A stretch of 12,258 nucleotides of DNA from Oscillospiraceae bacterium (GCA_029067025.1 JAIEFH010000106.1:1-12258), one strand, 5' to 3'. Positions 6,163 through 12,258 are shown, counted from the first letter of the stretch. A program made the numbers and translations. Notes: generated by a model from the sequence alone, not told the origin.

Positions 6163-8003
6163 ACATTCGAGACTATTTGGCACAGGGCAAGCCCCTGCTG
6201 TTCGACGGGGCCATGGGAACCTACTTTGCTTCCCGTCCAGGCCGGGCCGAGACCCGGTGCGAGCTGGCGAACCTGGATCGGCCAGAGGAGATCACGGCCA
6301 TTCACCGGGCCTATCTGGAGGCGGGCGCCTGTGCCATCCGTACCAACACCTTCGACGTGGGGACGGACGGGGAGACGGCCCAGCGCATTATCCGGGCGGG
6401 ATGCCGTCTCGCCCTGGAGGCGGCCCGGCCCTTCGGGGCTTACGTGTTTGCCGACCTGGGGCCCGCGCCTCGGGAGGGGACGCTGTCCCCCAGAGAGTGT
6501 TACCGCCAACAGGCGGAGGTGTTTCTGGATCAGGGGATGACCTGTTTCGTGGTGGAGACCCTGTCCTCTGATGAGGGTGTCCCCGAGCTGGCCCGATACA
6601 TCAAGGAGCGCTGTCCCGAGGCATTTCTGCTGGTATCCTTTGCCGTGGGGGCGGACGGAATGACCCGGGAGGGCCTGCCGGGCCGCGCCCTCTTTGAGCG
6701 CGCCGCCGCCCTGGACGGGGTGGATGCGGTGGGCTTCAACTGCGTGTCCGGGCCCCACCATCTGCTGGAATATGTCCGGGGGCTGGATCTGAGCGTTTTG
6801 AACGGGAAATTCCTCTCTGTGATGCCCAACGCGGGCTATCCCACGGTGCTGGGCCGGAGGGTGGTGTACCAGGGACAGGCGGATTACTTTGCCGCCCAGA
6901 TGGCGGACATCGCCCGGGCAGGGGCGGCCATTGTGGGCGGCTGCTGCGGTACCACACCCCAGCATATTGCACGCACTGCCGCCGCGTTGGAGGGATTGTC
7001 GACCTCGGTGGGATCGTCATTGGGGCTTCGCCCCAACGACCGATCCGGCGGTCTGCCGACCACCCTGGGATCGTCATTGGGCGGGGGACGTCATTCGGCT
7101 GGGACCGTCATTGGGGCTTCGCCCCAACGACCGGTCAGGCAGTCTGCCGACTGCCTGTGGGACAAACTGGAGGCGGGAAAGCGGGTCATTGCCGTGGAGC
7201 TGGACCCGCCCGCGGACGACCAGGTGGACGGGTTTATGGAGGGGGTGCGGGCCCTGCGGGACGCGGGGGCGGACGCCATCACCGTGTCCGACTGCCCGGT
7301 GGGCCGCCCCCGCGCGGACAGCTCCCTGCTGGCCTGCAAGATCCGCCGGGAGACGGGAATGGAGCCCCTGCCCCACATGACCTGCAGGGACCGCAACCTG
7401 AACGCCACCAAGGCGCTGCTGCTGGGCCTAAGCATGGAGGGCGTGCGCAACGTGCTGCTGGTCACCGGCGACCCCGTCCCCACCGAGAACCGGGACGAGG
7501 TGAAGAGCGTGTTCAACTTCAACTCCCGGAAGCTGATCCGCTATGTCAGCGGCCTGACTGACCACGGCCTGTCCGCTCCGTTCCAAATTTTTGGGGCGCT
7601 GAATGTGAACGCTGTCAATTTTCAGAAGCAGCTTGAGCTGGCCCTGGAGAAGGAGGAGGCCGGGGCGGCGGGGTTCCTCACCCAGCCCGTCCACTCTTCC
7701 CGGGCGCTGGAGAACCTTGCCCTGGCCCATCAGACGCTGAAGGGCAAAATCTTGGGCGGCGTGTTCCCCATCGTCAGCCACCGCAACGCCCTGTTCCTCA
7801 ACAACGAGGTGGCGGGGGTGTCCGTGCCGGAGGAGATTGTCAGAATGTACGAGGGCAAAAGCAGGGAGGCGGCGGAGGAGCTGGCGGTGGAGCTGTCGGT
7901 AAAAGCCGCCCGGGATATGGAGCCTTATACCGACGGGTGGTATCTCATGACCCCCTTCCGACGGGTGGAATTGATTACACGGATCATGGCGGAGTTGAAA
8001 TGA
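6159..8003 (+). CDS. yitJ: Bifunctional homocysteine S-methyltransferase / methylenetetrahydrofolate reductase (YitJ type)
   Basis: A 614-residue fusion. The N-terminal homocysteine methyltransferase domain (about 1-283) has LFDGAMGT near residue 14 and the three zinc cysteines C195 and C262-C263 (GGCCGTTP). The C-terminal MetF-like flavoprotein (about 336-614) reduces methylene-THF to methyl-THF; it shows AVELDPP with E347, the counterpart of the catalytic Glu of MetF, HMTCRDRN at about 406-413 and VTGDP at about 435-439. Between the domains lies a roughly 48-residue low-complexity stretch made of the hairpin repeats. The start overlaps the metH stop as ATGA, so the two are translationally coupled. 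Its product feeds MetH directly. The role of a second homocysteine methyltransferase domain beside MetH is not settled; it may use another methyl donor such as S-methylmethionine or methyl-cobalamin. No residues needed for catalysis appear lost. Confidence 0.94.
   Translation: MNIRDYLAQGKPLLFDGAMGTYFASRPGRAETRCELANLDRPEEITAIHRAYLEAGACAIRTNTFDVGTDGETAQRIIRAGCRLALEAARPFGAYVFADLGPAPREGTLSPRECYRQQAEVFLDQGMTCFVVETLSSDEGVPELARYIKERCPEAFLLVSFAVGADGMTREGLPGRALFERAAALDGVDAVGFNCVSGPHHLLEYVRGLDLSVLNGKFLSVMPNAGYPTVLGRRVVYQGQADYFAAQMADIARAGAAIVGGCCGTTPQHIARTAAALEGLSTSVGSSLGLRPNDRSGGLPTTLGSSLGGGRHSAGTVIGASPQRPVRQSADCLWDKLEAGKRVIAVELDPPADDQVDGFMEGVRALRDAGADAITVSDCPVGRPRADSSLLACKIRRETGMEPLPHMTCRDRNLNATKALLLGLSMEGVRNVLLVTGDPVPTENRDEVKSVFNFNSRKLIRYVSGLTDHGLSAPFQIFGALNVNAVNFQKQLELALEKEEAGAAGFLTQPVHSSRALENLALAHQTLKGKILGGVFPIVSHRNALFLNNEVAGVSVPEEIVRMYEGKSREAAEELAVELSVKAARDMEPYTDGWYLMTPFRRVELITRIMAELK
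7011..7064 (+). repeat. Double-hairpin coding repeat, complete unit B1 (in yitJ-like gene)
   Basis: This 54-nt unit has the same architecture as the one in metH. Hairpin 1 (7011-7046): outer GGATC/GATCC, bulged C, GTC/GAC, A-C mismatch, TTGGGGC/GCCCCAA closed by TTC. Hairpin 2 (7047-7064): GGCGGTC/GACCACC with one mismatch and loop TGCC. It lies in the linker after the homocysteine domain. Confidence 0.8.
7065..7101 (+). repeat. Two truncated 5' ends of the double-hairpin repeat
   Basis: Between the two complete units are two short left-end fragments, each beginning near GTCATT (7073 and 7089) and then breaking off. They look like remnants of failed or deleted copies, as expected from tandem duplication or repeated insertion. 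Confidence 0.6.
7102..7155 (+). repeat. Double-hairpin coding repeat, complete unit B2 (in yitJ-like gene)
   Basis: A third complete 54-nt unit. Hairpin 1: outer GACC/GGTC, bulged C, GTC/GAC, A-C mismatch, TTGGGGC/GCCCCAA closed by TTC. Hairpin 2: GGCAGTC/GACTGCC with loop TGCC, extended to 9 bp (7136-7157). Its hairpin 1 is read in a different frame from that of unit B1 in the same protein. Confidence 0.8.
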
Positions 8004-8013
8004 ACAAGCCAGA

Positions 8014-8031
8014 CCCCGGCGTATGCCGGGG
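8014..8031. terminator. Hairpin between convergent operons, weak bidirectional terminator
   Basis: A perfect 7-bp stem CCCCGGC/GCCGGGG with loop GTAT sits in the 38-nt gap between the two convergent gene sets. Neither side has a clean T run, though both flanks are moderately T-rich, so termination strength is uncertain. Confidence 0.5.
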
Positions 8032-8041
8032 CCCGGTTCTG

Positions 8042-8551
8042 TTATAGGTTGAAGCCGTATTGATCGCACAGTTTGGTGAGCAGTTTGCGCAGGGGGCGGA
8101 ACAGCACCAAGGCGATGGCGAAGTTGGCGGCACCGTGGAGCAGATCCCAGGGGATGCCCGCCAGCCACCAGGACAGCGCCAACCCCCCGCCCCCCCCCGC
8201 CCAGTAGGTGAGGGCGCACAGGGCCCCGAAGCCCAGTCCGAACAGGCCGGACAGCGCCGCCCAGCCCAGGGGAGATTCCATCTTCCGCAGCAGGCGGGCC
8301 AGACAGAACAGGACGAGCCACACGTATAAATAGCACACTGACCAGAGCTGGAGACCCCAGACGGCGTATTCCAGCAGCACGTAGACATAGACGGCGTACA
8401 GCCCCCGCCAGCCGAAGCACACGGCGTACAGCATCACCAGCAGGGACACCGGCTCGATGTTGGGCAGGGGGGCCATGGCCATTTTGGCGGCAAAGAGCAG
8501 TCCGCCCAGCAGGCCGAAGAGGGCTATCCTCCGGGCAAGGGTGCGGGCCAT
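8042..8551 (-). CDS. ECF transporter S component, candidate corrinoid/vitamin uptake
   Basis: A 169-residue membrane protein with about six hydrophobic helices. PNIEPVSLLVMLYAVCFG (30-47) and GIPWDLLHGAANF (132-144) are typical of substrate-binding S components of energy-coupling-factor transporters. The start is the ATG at 8551, one base after the stop of the upstream DUF4430 gene (TGA-A-ATG on the minus strand read as TGATATG), so the two are coupled. The frame is open further upstream, but that part is a shadow of the DUF4430 gene. Substrate is not readable from sequence alone; pairing with a transcobalamin-like protein, and the convergent B12-dependent methionine genes, suggest cobalamin or a precursor. 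A run of nine G on the coding strand (8190-8198) encodes part of a Gly5 stretch (119-123) and could be slippage-prone. No ATPase partner is in the window. Confidence 0.82.
   Translation of the reverse strand: MARTLARRIALFGLLGGLLFAAKMAMAPLPNIEPVSLLVMLYAVCFGWRGLYAVYVYVLLEYAVWGLQLWSVCYLYVWLVLFCLARLLRKMESPLGWAALSGLFGLGFGALCALTYWAGGGGGLALSWWLAGIPWDLLHGAANFAIALVLFRPLRKLLTKLCDQYGFNL
8190..8198 (-). repeat. G9 homopolymer in the ECF S-component gene
   Basis: Nine consecutive C on the plus strand (G9 on the coding strand), separated by one base from another six. The present length keeps the frame, since conserved motifs lie on both sides. A one-base change would replace about the last 50 residues. 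Confidence 0.9.
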
Positions 8552-8552
8552 A

Positions 8553-8960
8553 TCAGCCGATGGTGTAGGTCCAGGTGTAGGTGTCCCCGTCGTACACCGG
8601 GGTGGCGCTGACGCCGGTCTGGGCAAACTCCCCGTTGATGGACAGGCCCCACCAGCTCTGATCCACGTCATAGTCGGCGGTCTCGCCGTCCACCACCTTG
8701 ACGTACAGGCCGAACTCGCTCTCGTCGCCCGAGATGAGCCCCGCGTCCACCAGCACCTCGGCCAGATACTCCGCGTCGGTGTCATAGGTGAAGGTCTTGG
8801 TGGTTTCGTCCTTGTGGATGACCTCCACTGTGATGTGCTTTGCGCCCTCCACGGGCGCGGGCCGGGTGAACTGCCACACCAGCGCCAGTACCACGGCCAG
8901 CACCACGAAAACCGCCGCGGCCAATACTGGGGCAAGCTTTTTCTTGTTCTGTTTTTCCAT
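8553..8960 (-). CDS. Membrane-anchored DUF4430 (transcobalamin C-terminal-like) protein
   Basis: A 135-residue protein: a lysine-rich start, one hydrophobic helix at about 9-31, then an extracytoplasmic domain of about 100 residues. The end, QSWWGLSINGEFAQTGV followed by a DGDTYTWTY segment, is the typical W..NG...G...DGD pattern of DUF4430, the family that also covers the C-terminal beta domain of transcobalamin and intrinsic factor. There is no lipobox cysteine after the helix, so it is probably a single-pass anchored protein rather than a lipoprotein. The start at 8960 follows a GAGG-type site. It lies 22 nt after rqcP and 1 nt before the S component, so the two last genes likely act together: surface capture of a ligand, possibly a corrinoid, and its delivery to the ECF transporter. 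Ligand is inferred, not shown. Confidence 0.82.
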   Translation of the reverse strand: MEKQNKKKLAPVLAAAVFVVLAVVLALVWQFTRPAPVEGAKHITVEVIHKDETTKTFTYDTDAEYLAEVLVDAGLISGDESEFGLYVKVVDGETADYDVDQSWWGLSINGEFAQTGVSATPVYDGDTYTWTYTIG

Positions 8961-8982
8961 ATGAAACGCCTCTTTCTATGTG

Positions 8983-9225
8983 TTATACGATCTGGCGGTA
9001 CATGGCCTCCGCGTCAGCCTTGCCCACGATGTCGGCGGTGGACAGCACCTCCACCCGGATGAGCTTCTCGCCGAACTTCAGCTCCAGCACGTCCCCGGGC
9101 TTCACGTCGTAGGACGCCTTCACCGGCCTGCCGTTGGCGGACACCCGTCCGGCGTCGCAGGCCTCGTTGGCCACAGTGCGCCGCTTGATGAGCCGGGACA
9201 CCTTCAGCCATTTATCCAATCTCAT
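8983..9225 (-). CDS. rqcP: RqcP, S4-domain ribosome quality-control factor
   Basis: An 80-residue S4 RNA-binding protein (Hsp15/YabO family). The N-terminus MRLDKWLKVSRLIKRRT and the motif AGRVSANGRPVKASYDVKPGD are the S4 fold signature; the length fits the family (about 80-90). In Bacillus, RqcP works with RqcH on obstructed 50S subunits, where it helps add alanine tails to stalled peptides. The ATG at 9225 has GGAGGA 5 nt upstream. The order mazG - hup - rqcP downstream of a flippase gene matches the conserved yabM-yabN-yabO neighbourhood, which supports the call. A strong hairpin between hup and this gene has a loop complementary to its ribosome site. Confidence 0.9.
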   Translation of the reverse strand: MRLDKWLKVSRLIKRRTVANEACDAGRVSANGRPVKASYDVKPGDVLELKFGEKLIRVEVLSTADIVGKADAEAMYRQIV

Positions 9226-9241
9226 GGTAATCCTCCATAAT

Positions 9242-9274
9242 ATATATCCCCACCCGGAGGGGGTGGGGATATAT
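9242..9274 (-). other. 14-bp intercistronic hairpin between hup and rqcP
   Basis: A perfect 14-bp inverted repeat (9242-9255 with 9261-9274) begins 4 nt after the hup stop. On the minus strand there is no U run after it, so it is not a standard terminator. It may act as a 3'-end stabiliser for the abundant hup message or as an attenuator. Its loop reads CCTCC, complementary to the rqcP GGAGG site at 9232-9236. Confidence 0.8.
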
Positions 9275-9278
9275 TATA

Positions 9279-9554
9279 TTATTTCGCCACGGTGTCCTTG
9301 AGAGCCTTGCCGGCCTTGAACACGGGAACCCGGGACGCGGGAATCTCAATCTGCTCCTTGGTGTGGGGGTTGCGGCCCATGCGGGCGGCGCGGCTCTTCA
9401 CCTCGAAGGAGCCAAAGCCCACCAGCTGCACCTTCTCGCCGTTCACCAGGGACTCGGTGATGGCATCCACCACGGCGGCCACGGCGGCGTCGCTGTCCTT
9501 TTTGGACAGGCCGGTCTTCTCCGCCACGGCGGCGATCAGTTCGGTTTTGTTCAT
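9279..9554 (-). CDS. hup: HU-family nucleoid DNA-binding protein
   Basis: A 91-residue basic protein, full length for HU. MNKTELIAAVAEKTGLSKKDS starts the dimerisation helices (split: MNKTELIAAVAEK, then TGLSKKDS), VGFGSFEV (about 45-52) forms the core strand, and GRNPHTKEQIEIP (about 61-73), with the proline that intercalates DNA, forms the DNA-gripping arm. It bends and compacts DNA across the nucleoid. The frame is open further upstream, but the ATG at 9554 has AGGAGG (complement of 9565-9570) 10 nt before it and matches the family start exactly. Its leader of about 120 nt after mazG carries a repeated GC-rich motif and an AT-rich patch, so it may have its own promoter. Confidence 0.96.
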   Translation of the reverse strand: MNKTELIAAVAEKTGLSKKDSDAAVAAVVDAITESLVNGEKVQLVGFGSFEVKSRAARMGRNPHTKEQIEIPASRVPVFKAGKALKDTVAK

Positions 9555-9583
9555 GTTTTCTCTTCCTCCTAAAATTTGTGTTC

Positions 9584-9640
9584 CGGCATGGCCGCAGATT
9601 GCGCGGCGCTGCCTTCCATGATTGCGGCATCGGCCGCAGA
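9584..9640 (-). repeat. Direct repeat in the hup leader
   Basis: CGGCATGGCCGCAGA (9584-9598) recurs as CGGCATCGGCCGCAGA (9625-9640). Each copy can fold into a short CGGC/GCCG hairpin. The rest of the 122-nt gap contains an AT-rich stretch (9639-9653) and a TTGACA on the minus strand (complement of 9675-9680), but these two are not at promoter spacing from each other. Confidence 0.5.
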
Positions 9641-9676
9641 ATATATAACTTAAAGCGCAGATGACGCTGTAAGTTG

Positions 9677-10474
9677 TCAATGCAGATGGGTCTTAGCCTC
9701 GATCCAGATGGCATGAAGCTCTTCTTCAGACAGCTCGTCCATCTTCAGGCCGCGAGAGTTCACCAACTCCTCCGTTTTGCGAAAACGGGCGGAAAACTTG
9801 TCGCAGGCGGCGTGAAGGGCATCCTCCGGGTCGGCGTTCAGGAACCGGCCCACGCTGACGGCGGCGAGCAGCAGGTCGCCCAGCTCCTCCGCCGGATCGC
9901 CGTCCCCACGCAGGGCGGCGGCCTTCAGCTCGTCCAGCTCCTCGGACAGCTTGTCCAGCGCGCCGGACACGTCCCGCCAGTCAAAGCCCGTTTTTGCGGC
10001 CTTTTTCTTCATCTTCTCCGCCCGCCACAGCGCGGGCAGGGTGCGGGCCACAGCGTCCACCGCGTCGGCCTGGGTGTCCTGGTGCTTCTCCTTCTTTTTC
10101 AGTTCTTCCCAGTTGGAGAGAACCTGGTCGGTGGAATCCACCGACATATGGCCAAACACATGGGGGTGGCGGTAAATCAGCTTTTTGCACACGCCGTCCG
10201 CCACGTCATCCAGGGTGAACCGGCCCGCGTCCTCCTCAATGGAGGTGTGGAAGTACACCTGGAGGAGCACGTCGCCCAGCTCCTCCTTCAGACCGTCCAC
10301 ATCGTCCCGGTCGATGGCCTCGGCTGCCTCGTAGGCCTCCTCCAAAAAGTTGCGCCGGATGGACTGGTGGGTCTGCTCCTGATCCCAGGGGCAGCCGCCG
10401 GGATGGCGCAGGATACGGACGATTTCTTCCAGATCCTTACAAGTATAGGTCGATTTCTCTGGCCAGTTTACCAT
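9677..10474 (-). CDS. mazG: MazG nucleoside triphosphate pyrophosphohydrolase
   Basis: A 265-residue cytosolic enzyme that hydrolyses nucleoside triphosphates to the monophosphate and pyrophosphate, clearing non-canonical nucleotides. It has two MazG modules. Module 1: HPGGCPWDQEQTHQSI (24-39), EEAYE (45-49) and EELGD (64-68), the metal-binding EExxE/ExxD set. Module 2: EELDE (178-182) and EELGD (196-200). The length is close to E. coli MazG; the tetrapyrrole-methylase domain fused in Bacillus YabN is absent. The start at 10474 follows AGGTG at 5 nt. It sits 77 nt after the flippase gene and upstream of hup, as in related Clostridia. Confidence 0.94.
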   Translation of the reverse strand: MVNWPEKSTYTCKDLEEIVRILRHPGGCPWDQEQTHQSIRRNFLEEAYEAAEAIDRDDVDGLKEELGDVLLQVYFHTSIEEDAGRFTLDDVADGVCKKLIYRHPHVFGHMSVDSTDQVLSNWEELKKKEKHQDTQADAVDAVARTLPALWRAEKMKKKAAKTGFDWRDVSGALDKLSEELDELKAAALRGDGDPAEELGDLLLAAVSVGRFLNADPEDALHAACDKFSARFRKTEELVNSRGLKMDELSEEELHAIWIEAKTHLH

Positions 10475-10551
10475 AGTGTCACCTGAATTGCAATAGATTT
10501 TGCACGGAAATTTGCCTTTTTGGCGTAAAAACAGGGCTTGAAGTAGAAAAA

Positions 10552-12207
10552 TTACGGGATACGGAGCAGTCGGGCGATCTTATCCCCTTTGGGCATGAGG
10601 GTCAGATCCTCCCGGGAGATGGCCCGGGTGACCAGCACCAGCGCGAAATAGACGATGACGCCCACCCCAATGGCGGCGATCACCGACAGGGCGTTCCCCT
10701 TCCAGGACAGCACAGGTTCCAGCCCTTCGCCGGGGATGGTTTGGAACGCGCCAAGCTTTAGCAGCAGCTTGGACGCCAGGCCGTAGACGGCCCAGACGGA
10801 CGCGCCCATGGCGGCGGCGGCGGCCGCCGGCTTGGCGAACACCCGGACATAGCTCAGAGAACGGGGCAGGGCCAGCTTGATGATGACCAGATCCAGCAGG
10901 GCGATGACGGCAAAGCACACCAGGGTGCCGATGGGGCCGCCCTGGATGTTGATGTCGGGCTTGCCCACCAGGATGAAGTTGATGATGATTTTGAGGACGC
11001 AGCCGATGGCGGTGGTGAGCACGGGGATGGATACCAGCCGGTGGGCCTGCATGATGGAATTGCACACCAGCATGACGCACACGCAGATGGAGGCGAGGCC
11101 CAGCATGGACAGCATCCAGCCCGCCAGGGCCACGTCGGTGCTGGGGTAGAGCAGCCGGATAATGGGCTCGCCCAGCACAAACAGGCCCATCCCGGCGGGC
11201 AGGGCCAGCAGGGCGGTGGTGCGCAGGGCGGTCTCGCTGACCTGGGCGGCCTGCCGGTAATTCTTCGTGGCCCGGGCGGCGGACACCGCGGGAACCACGC
11301 TGGCCGTCAGAGGGACCATGAAGGAGGCGGGCAGGTTATAGAGGGTCATGGCCTTGTCGTAGATGCCCTTTAAGGTGCGGGCGGCCTCCTCGGTGAAGCC
11401 GGCGGCGTCCTGGAGCCGGCCCATGATGATGCTGGAATCCAGCAGGTTGACCACCGCCATCACCGACGAGCCCAGGGTGATGGGGATGGCCAGCTTGGTC
11501 AGGGTGGACAGGATTTTGTCCGATTCGTCCGGCCTGTCCCGGAACTTGGGCAGGGACAGGCGGAAGCGCCCGTAGCAGAAGAACATATACACCATGCCCA
11601 GGGCGCAGCCCACCGACACGCCCAGGATGGCGCCGCCGGCGGTCTGGGACTCGTCCAGCCCCGCGCCTACCATCATCTTGGCCAGGGCCAGGCCGATGAC
11701 CAGCTTGCACAGCGCCTCGATGACCTGGGACACGGCGGTGGGAGTCATGAGAGAGTGGCCTTGGAAGTACCCGCGCAAGGCGGACATGGGGCAGATAAAG
11801 AACAGGGCGGGGGCCAGGGCCAGAATGCTCCAATAGCTGTGGGAGTTGTTCATCAGATCCGCCAGCTGCCTGGGGAAGAGGAGCATAATGGCGCAGCTCA
11901 GCGCGCCCAGGGCGCAGAACGCACCCATGGCCAGCCGAAAGACCTTCTGCACCTGGTTGCCCCGGTTCTGGGCGTGGGCCTCGGATACCATCTTGGACAG
12001 GGCTACCGGCAGGCCGCCGGTGGAGATGATGATGAGCAGGGAGTAGATATAATAGGCGGTGTTGAAGTCGGCGAAGGCCGCGTCGGTGAGGATGCCGCCC
12101 AGAGGGATCTTGTACAGCGCGCCGATGACCTTGACCAGCACGACGCTGGCCGCCAGAATGGCGGCGCCGCCGAAAAAGGTATTCTTTTTTGGGGTGGATG
12201 CAGACAT
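10552..12207 (-). CDS. SpoVB/YabM-type polysaccharide flippase (MOP/MVF superfamily)
   Basis: A 551-residue integral membrane protein of about 14 helices, typical length for the MOP superfamily of lipid-linked sugar flippases (MurJ, SpoVB, YabM). The N-terminus FFGGAAILAASVVLVKVIGALYKIPLG (split: FFGGAAILAASVV, then LVKVIGALYKIPLG) and the AYYIYSLLIIISTGGLPVALS helix (read as AYYIYSLL and STGGLPVALS) are hallmarks of this branch, as is RGYFQGHSLMTPTAVSQVIE near 145. Such proteins move lipid-linked peptidoglycan or spore-cortex precursors across the membrane. The position before mazG matches Bacillus yabM, but SpoVB and YabM cannot be told apart here. The start is the ATG at 12207, with AAGG about 9 nt upstream. 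The 77-nt gap to mazG has no clear terminator. Confidence 0.9.
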   Translation of the reverse strand: MSASTPKKNTFFGGAAILAASVVLVKVIGALYKIPLGGILTDAAFADFNTAYYIYSLLIIISTGGLPVALSKMVSEAHAQNRGNQVQKVFRLAMGAFCALGALSCAIMLLFPRQLADLMNNSHSYWSILALAPALFFICPMSALRGYFQGHSLMTPTAVSQVIEALCKLVIGLALAKMMVGAGLDESQTAGGAILGVSVGCALGMVYMFFCYGRFRLSLPKFRDRPDESDKILSTLTKLAIPITLGSSVMAVVNLLDSSIIMGRLQDAAGFTEEAARTLKGIYDKAMTLYNLPASFMVPLTASVVPAVSAARATKNYRQAAQVSETALRTTALLALPAGMGLFVLGEPIIRLLYPSTDVALAGWMLSMLGLASICVCVMLVCNSIMQAHRLVSIPVLTTAIGCVLKIIINFILVGKPDINIQGGPIGTLVCFAVIALLDLVIIKLALPRSLSYVRVFAKPAAAAAAMGASVWAVYGLASKLLLKLGAFQTIPGEGLEPVLSWKGNALSVIAAIGVGVIVYFALVLVTRAISREDLTLMPKGDKIARLLRIP

Positions 12208-12225
12208 ATCCTCAGACCTTTCCCA

Positions 12226-12258
12226 TCAGTGGAAGATAAGGGGCAGGGCGTACTGCTT
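12226..12258 (-). CDS. Possible C-terminal end of an upstream gene (partial)
   Basis: On the minus strand ten codons from the right edge run open to a TGA (complement of 12226-12228), reading KQYALPLIFH. The stop lies 18 nt before the flippase start, and the flippase ribosome site follows it, which fits an operon neighbour. Ten codons are too few to identify the gene, and the frame could be open by chance. Confidence 0.3.
   Translation of the reverse strand, partial: KQYALPLIFH

Noticed and set aside
4538..7157. CRISPR array
   Set aside because: The repeats are few, abut each other without regular unique spacers, and lie inside two functional genes.
7428..8420. Minus-strand open frame of 330 codons across the 3' end of the yitJ-like gene
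   Set aside because: It overlaps two well-supported genes, crosses the intergenic hairpin and has shadow-type composition.
8552..8935. N-terminal extension of the ECF S-component frame
   Set aside because: The extra part is an out-of-frame reading of the DUF4430 gene (Pro/Thr/Arg/Trp-rich); homology and coupling place the start at 8551.

Overview
The window looks like chromosomal DNA from a high-G+C member of the Clostridia, probably an Oscillospiraceae-type gut anaerobe. This is inferred from strong GGAGG-type ribosome sites, the Bacillus/Clostridia order flippase (SpoVB/YabM type) - mazG - (hup) - rqcP, a Firmicutes-type BirA operator before bioY, a YitJ-type fused methionine enzyme and a MetH whose reactivation domain is a separate protein. 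No tRNA, rRNA, CRISPR array, transposase or phage gene is visible, and no stretch of more than about 210 bases lacks a gene.

Layout. (1) 1-955, minus: the N-terminal part of a PMT/GT39-type membrane glycosyltransferase, running off the left edge. (2) 1090-1817, minus: bioY, the biotin-specific S component of an ECF transporter, with a well-formed promoter, a BirA-type operator over its -10 box and a terminator. (3) 1835-8003, plus: a sugar-transfer-associated ATP-grasp protein, a weak terminator-like hairpin at its stop codon, then three overlapping genes: a stand-alone MetH reactivation protein, MetH (cobalamin-dependent methionine synthase) and a fused homocysteine methyltransferase/methylene-THF reductase. 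The reductase makes methyl-THF, MetH passes the methyl group through cobalamin to homocysteine, and the activation protein would rescue oxidised cobalamin. (4) 12258-8042, minus: a MurJ/SpoVB-family flippase, MazG, HU, RqcP, a membrane-anchored transcobalamin-like DUF4430 protein and an ECF S component. The last two are a candidate vitamin-uptake pair, possibly for cobalamin, and converge on the B12-dependent methionine operon.

The most unusual signal is a 54-nt (18-codon) double-hairpin repeat inside coding sequence. One complete unit plus a partial one lies in metH; two complete units plus fragments lie in the fused reductase gene. In both genes the block sits at the same place, the linker just after the homocysteine methyltransferase domain. 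The copies differ in sequence, but most stem changes are matched by a compensating change on the other arm, and copies of the same hairpin are read in different frames. This suggests a nucleotide-level mobile or structural element tolerated in linkers rather than a protein domain. I do not recognise it as a named family.
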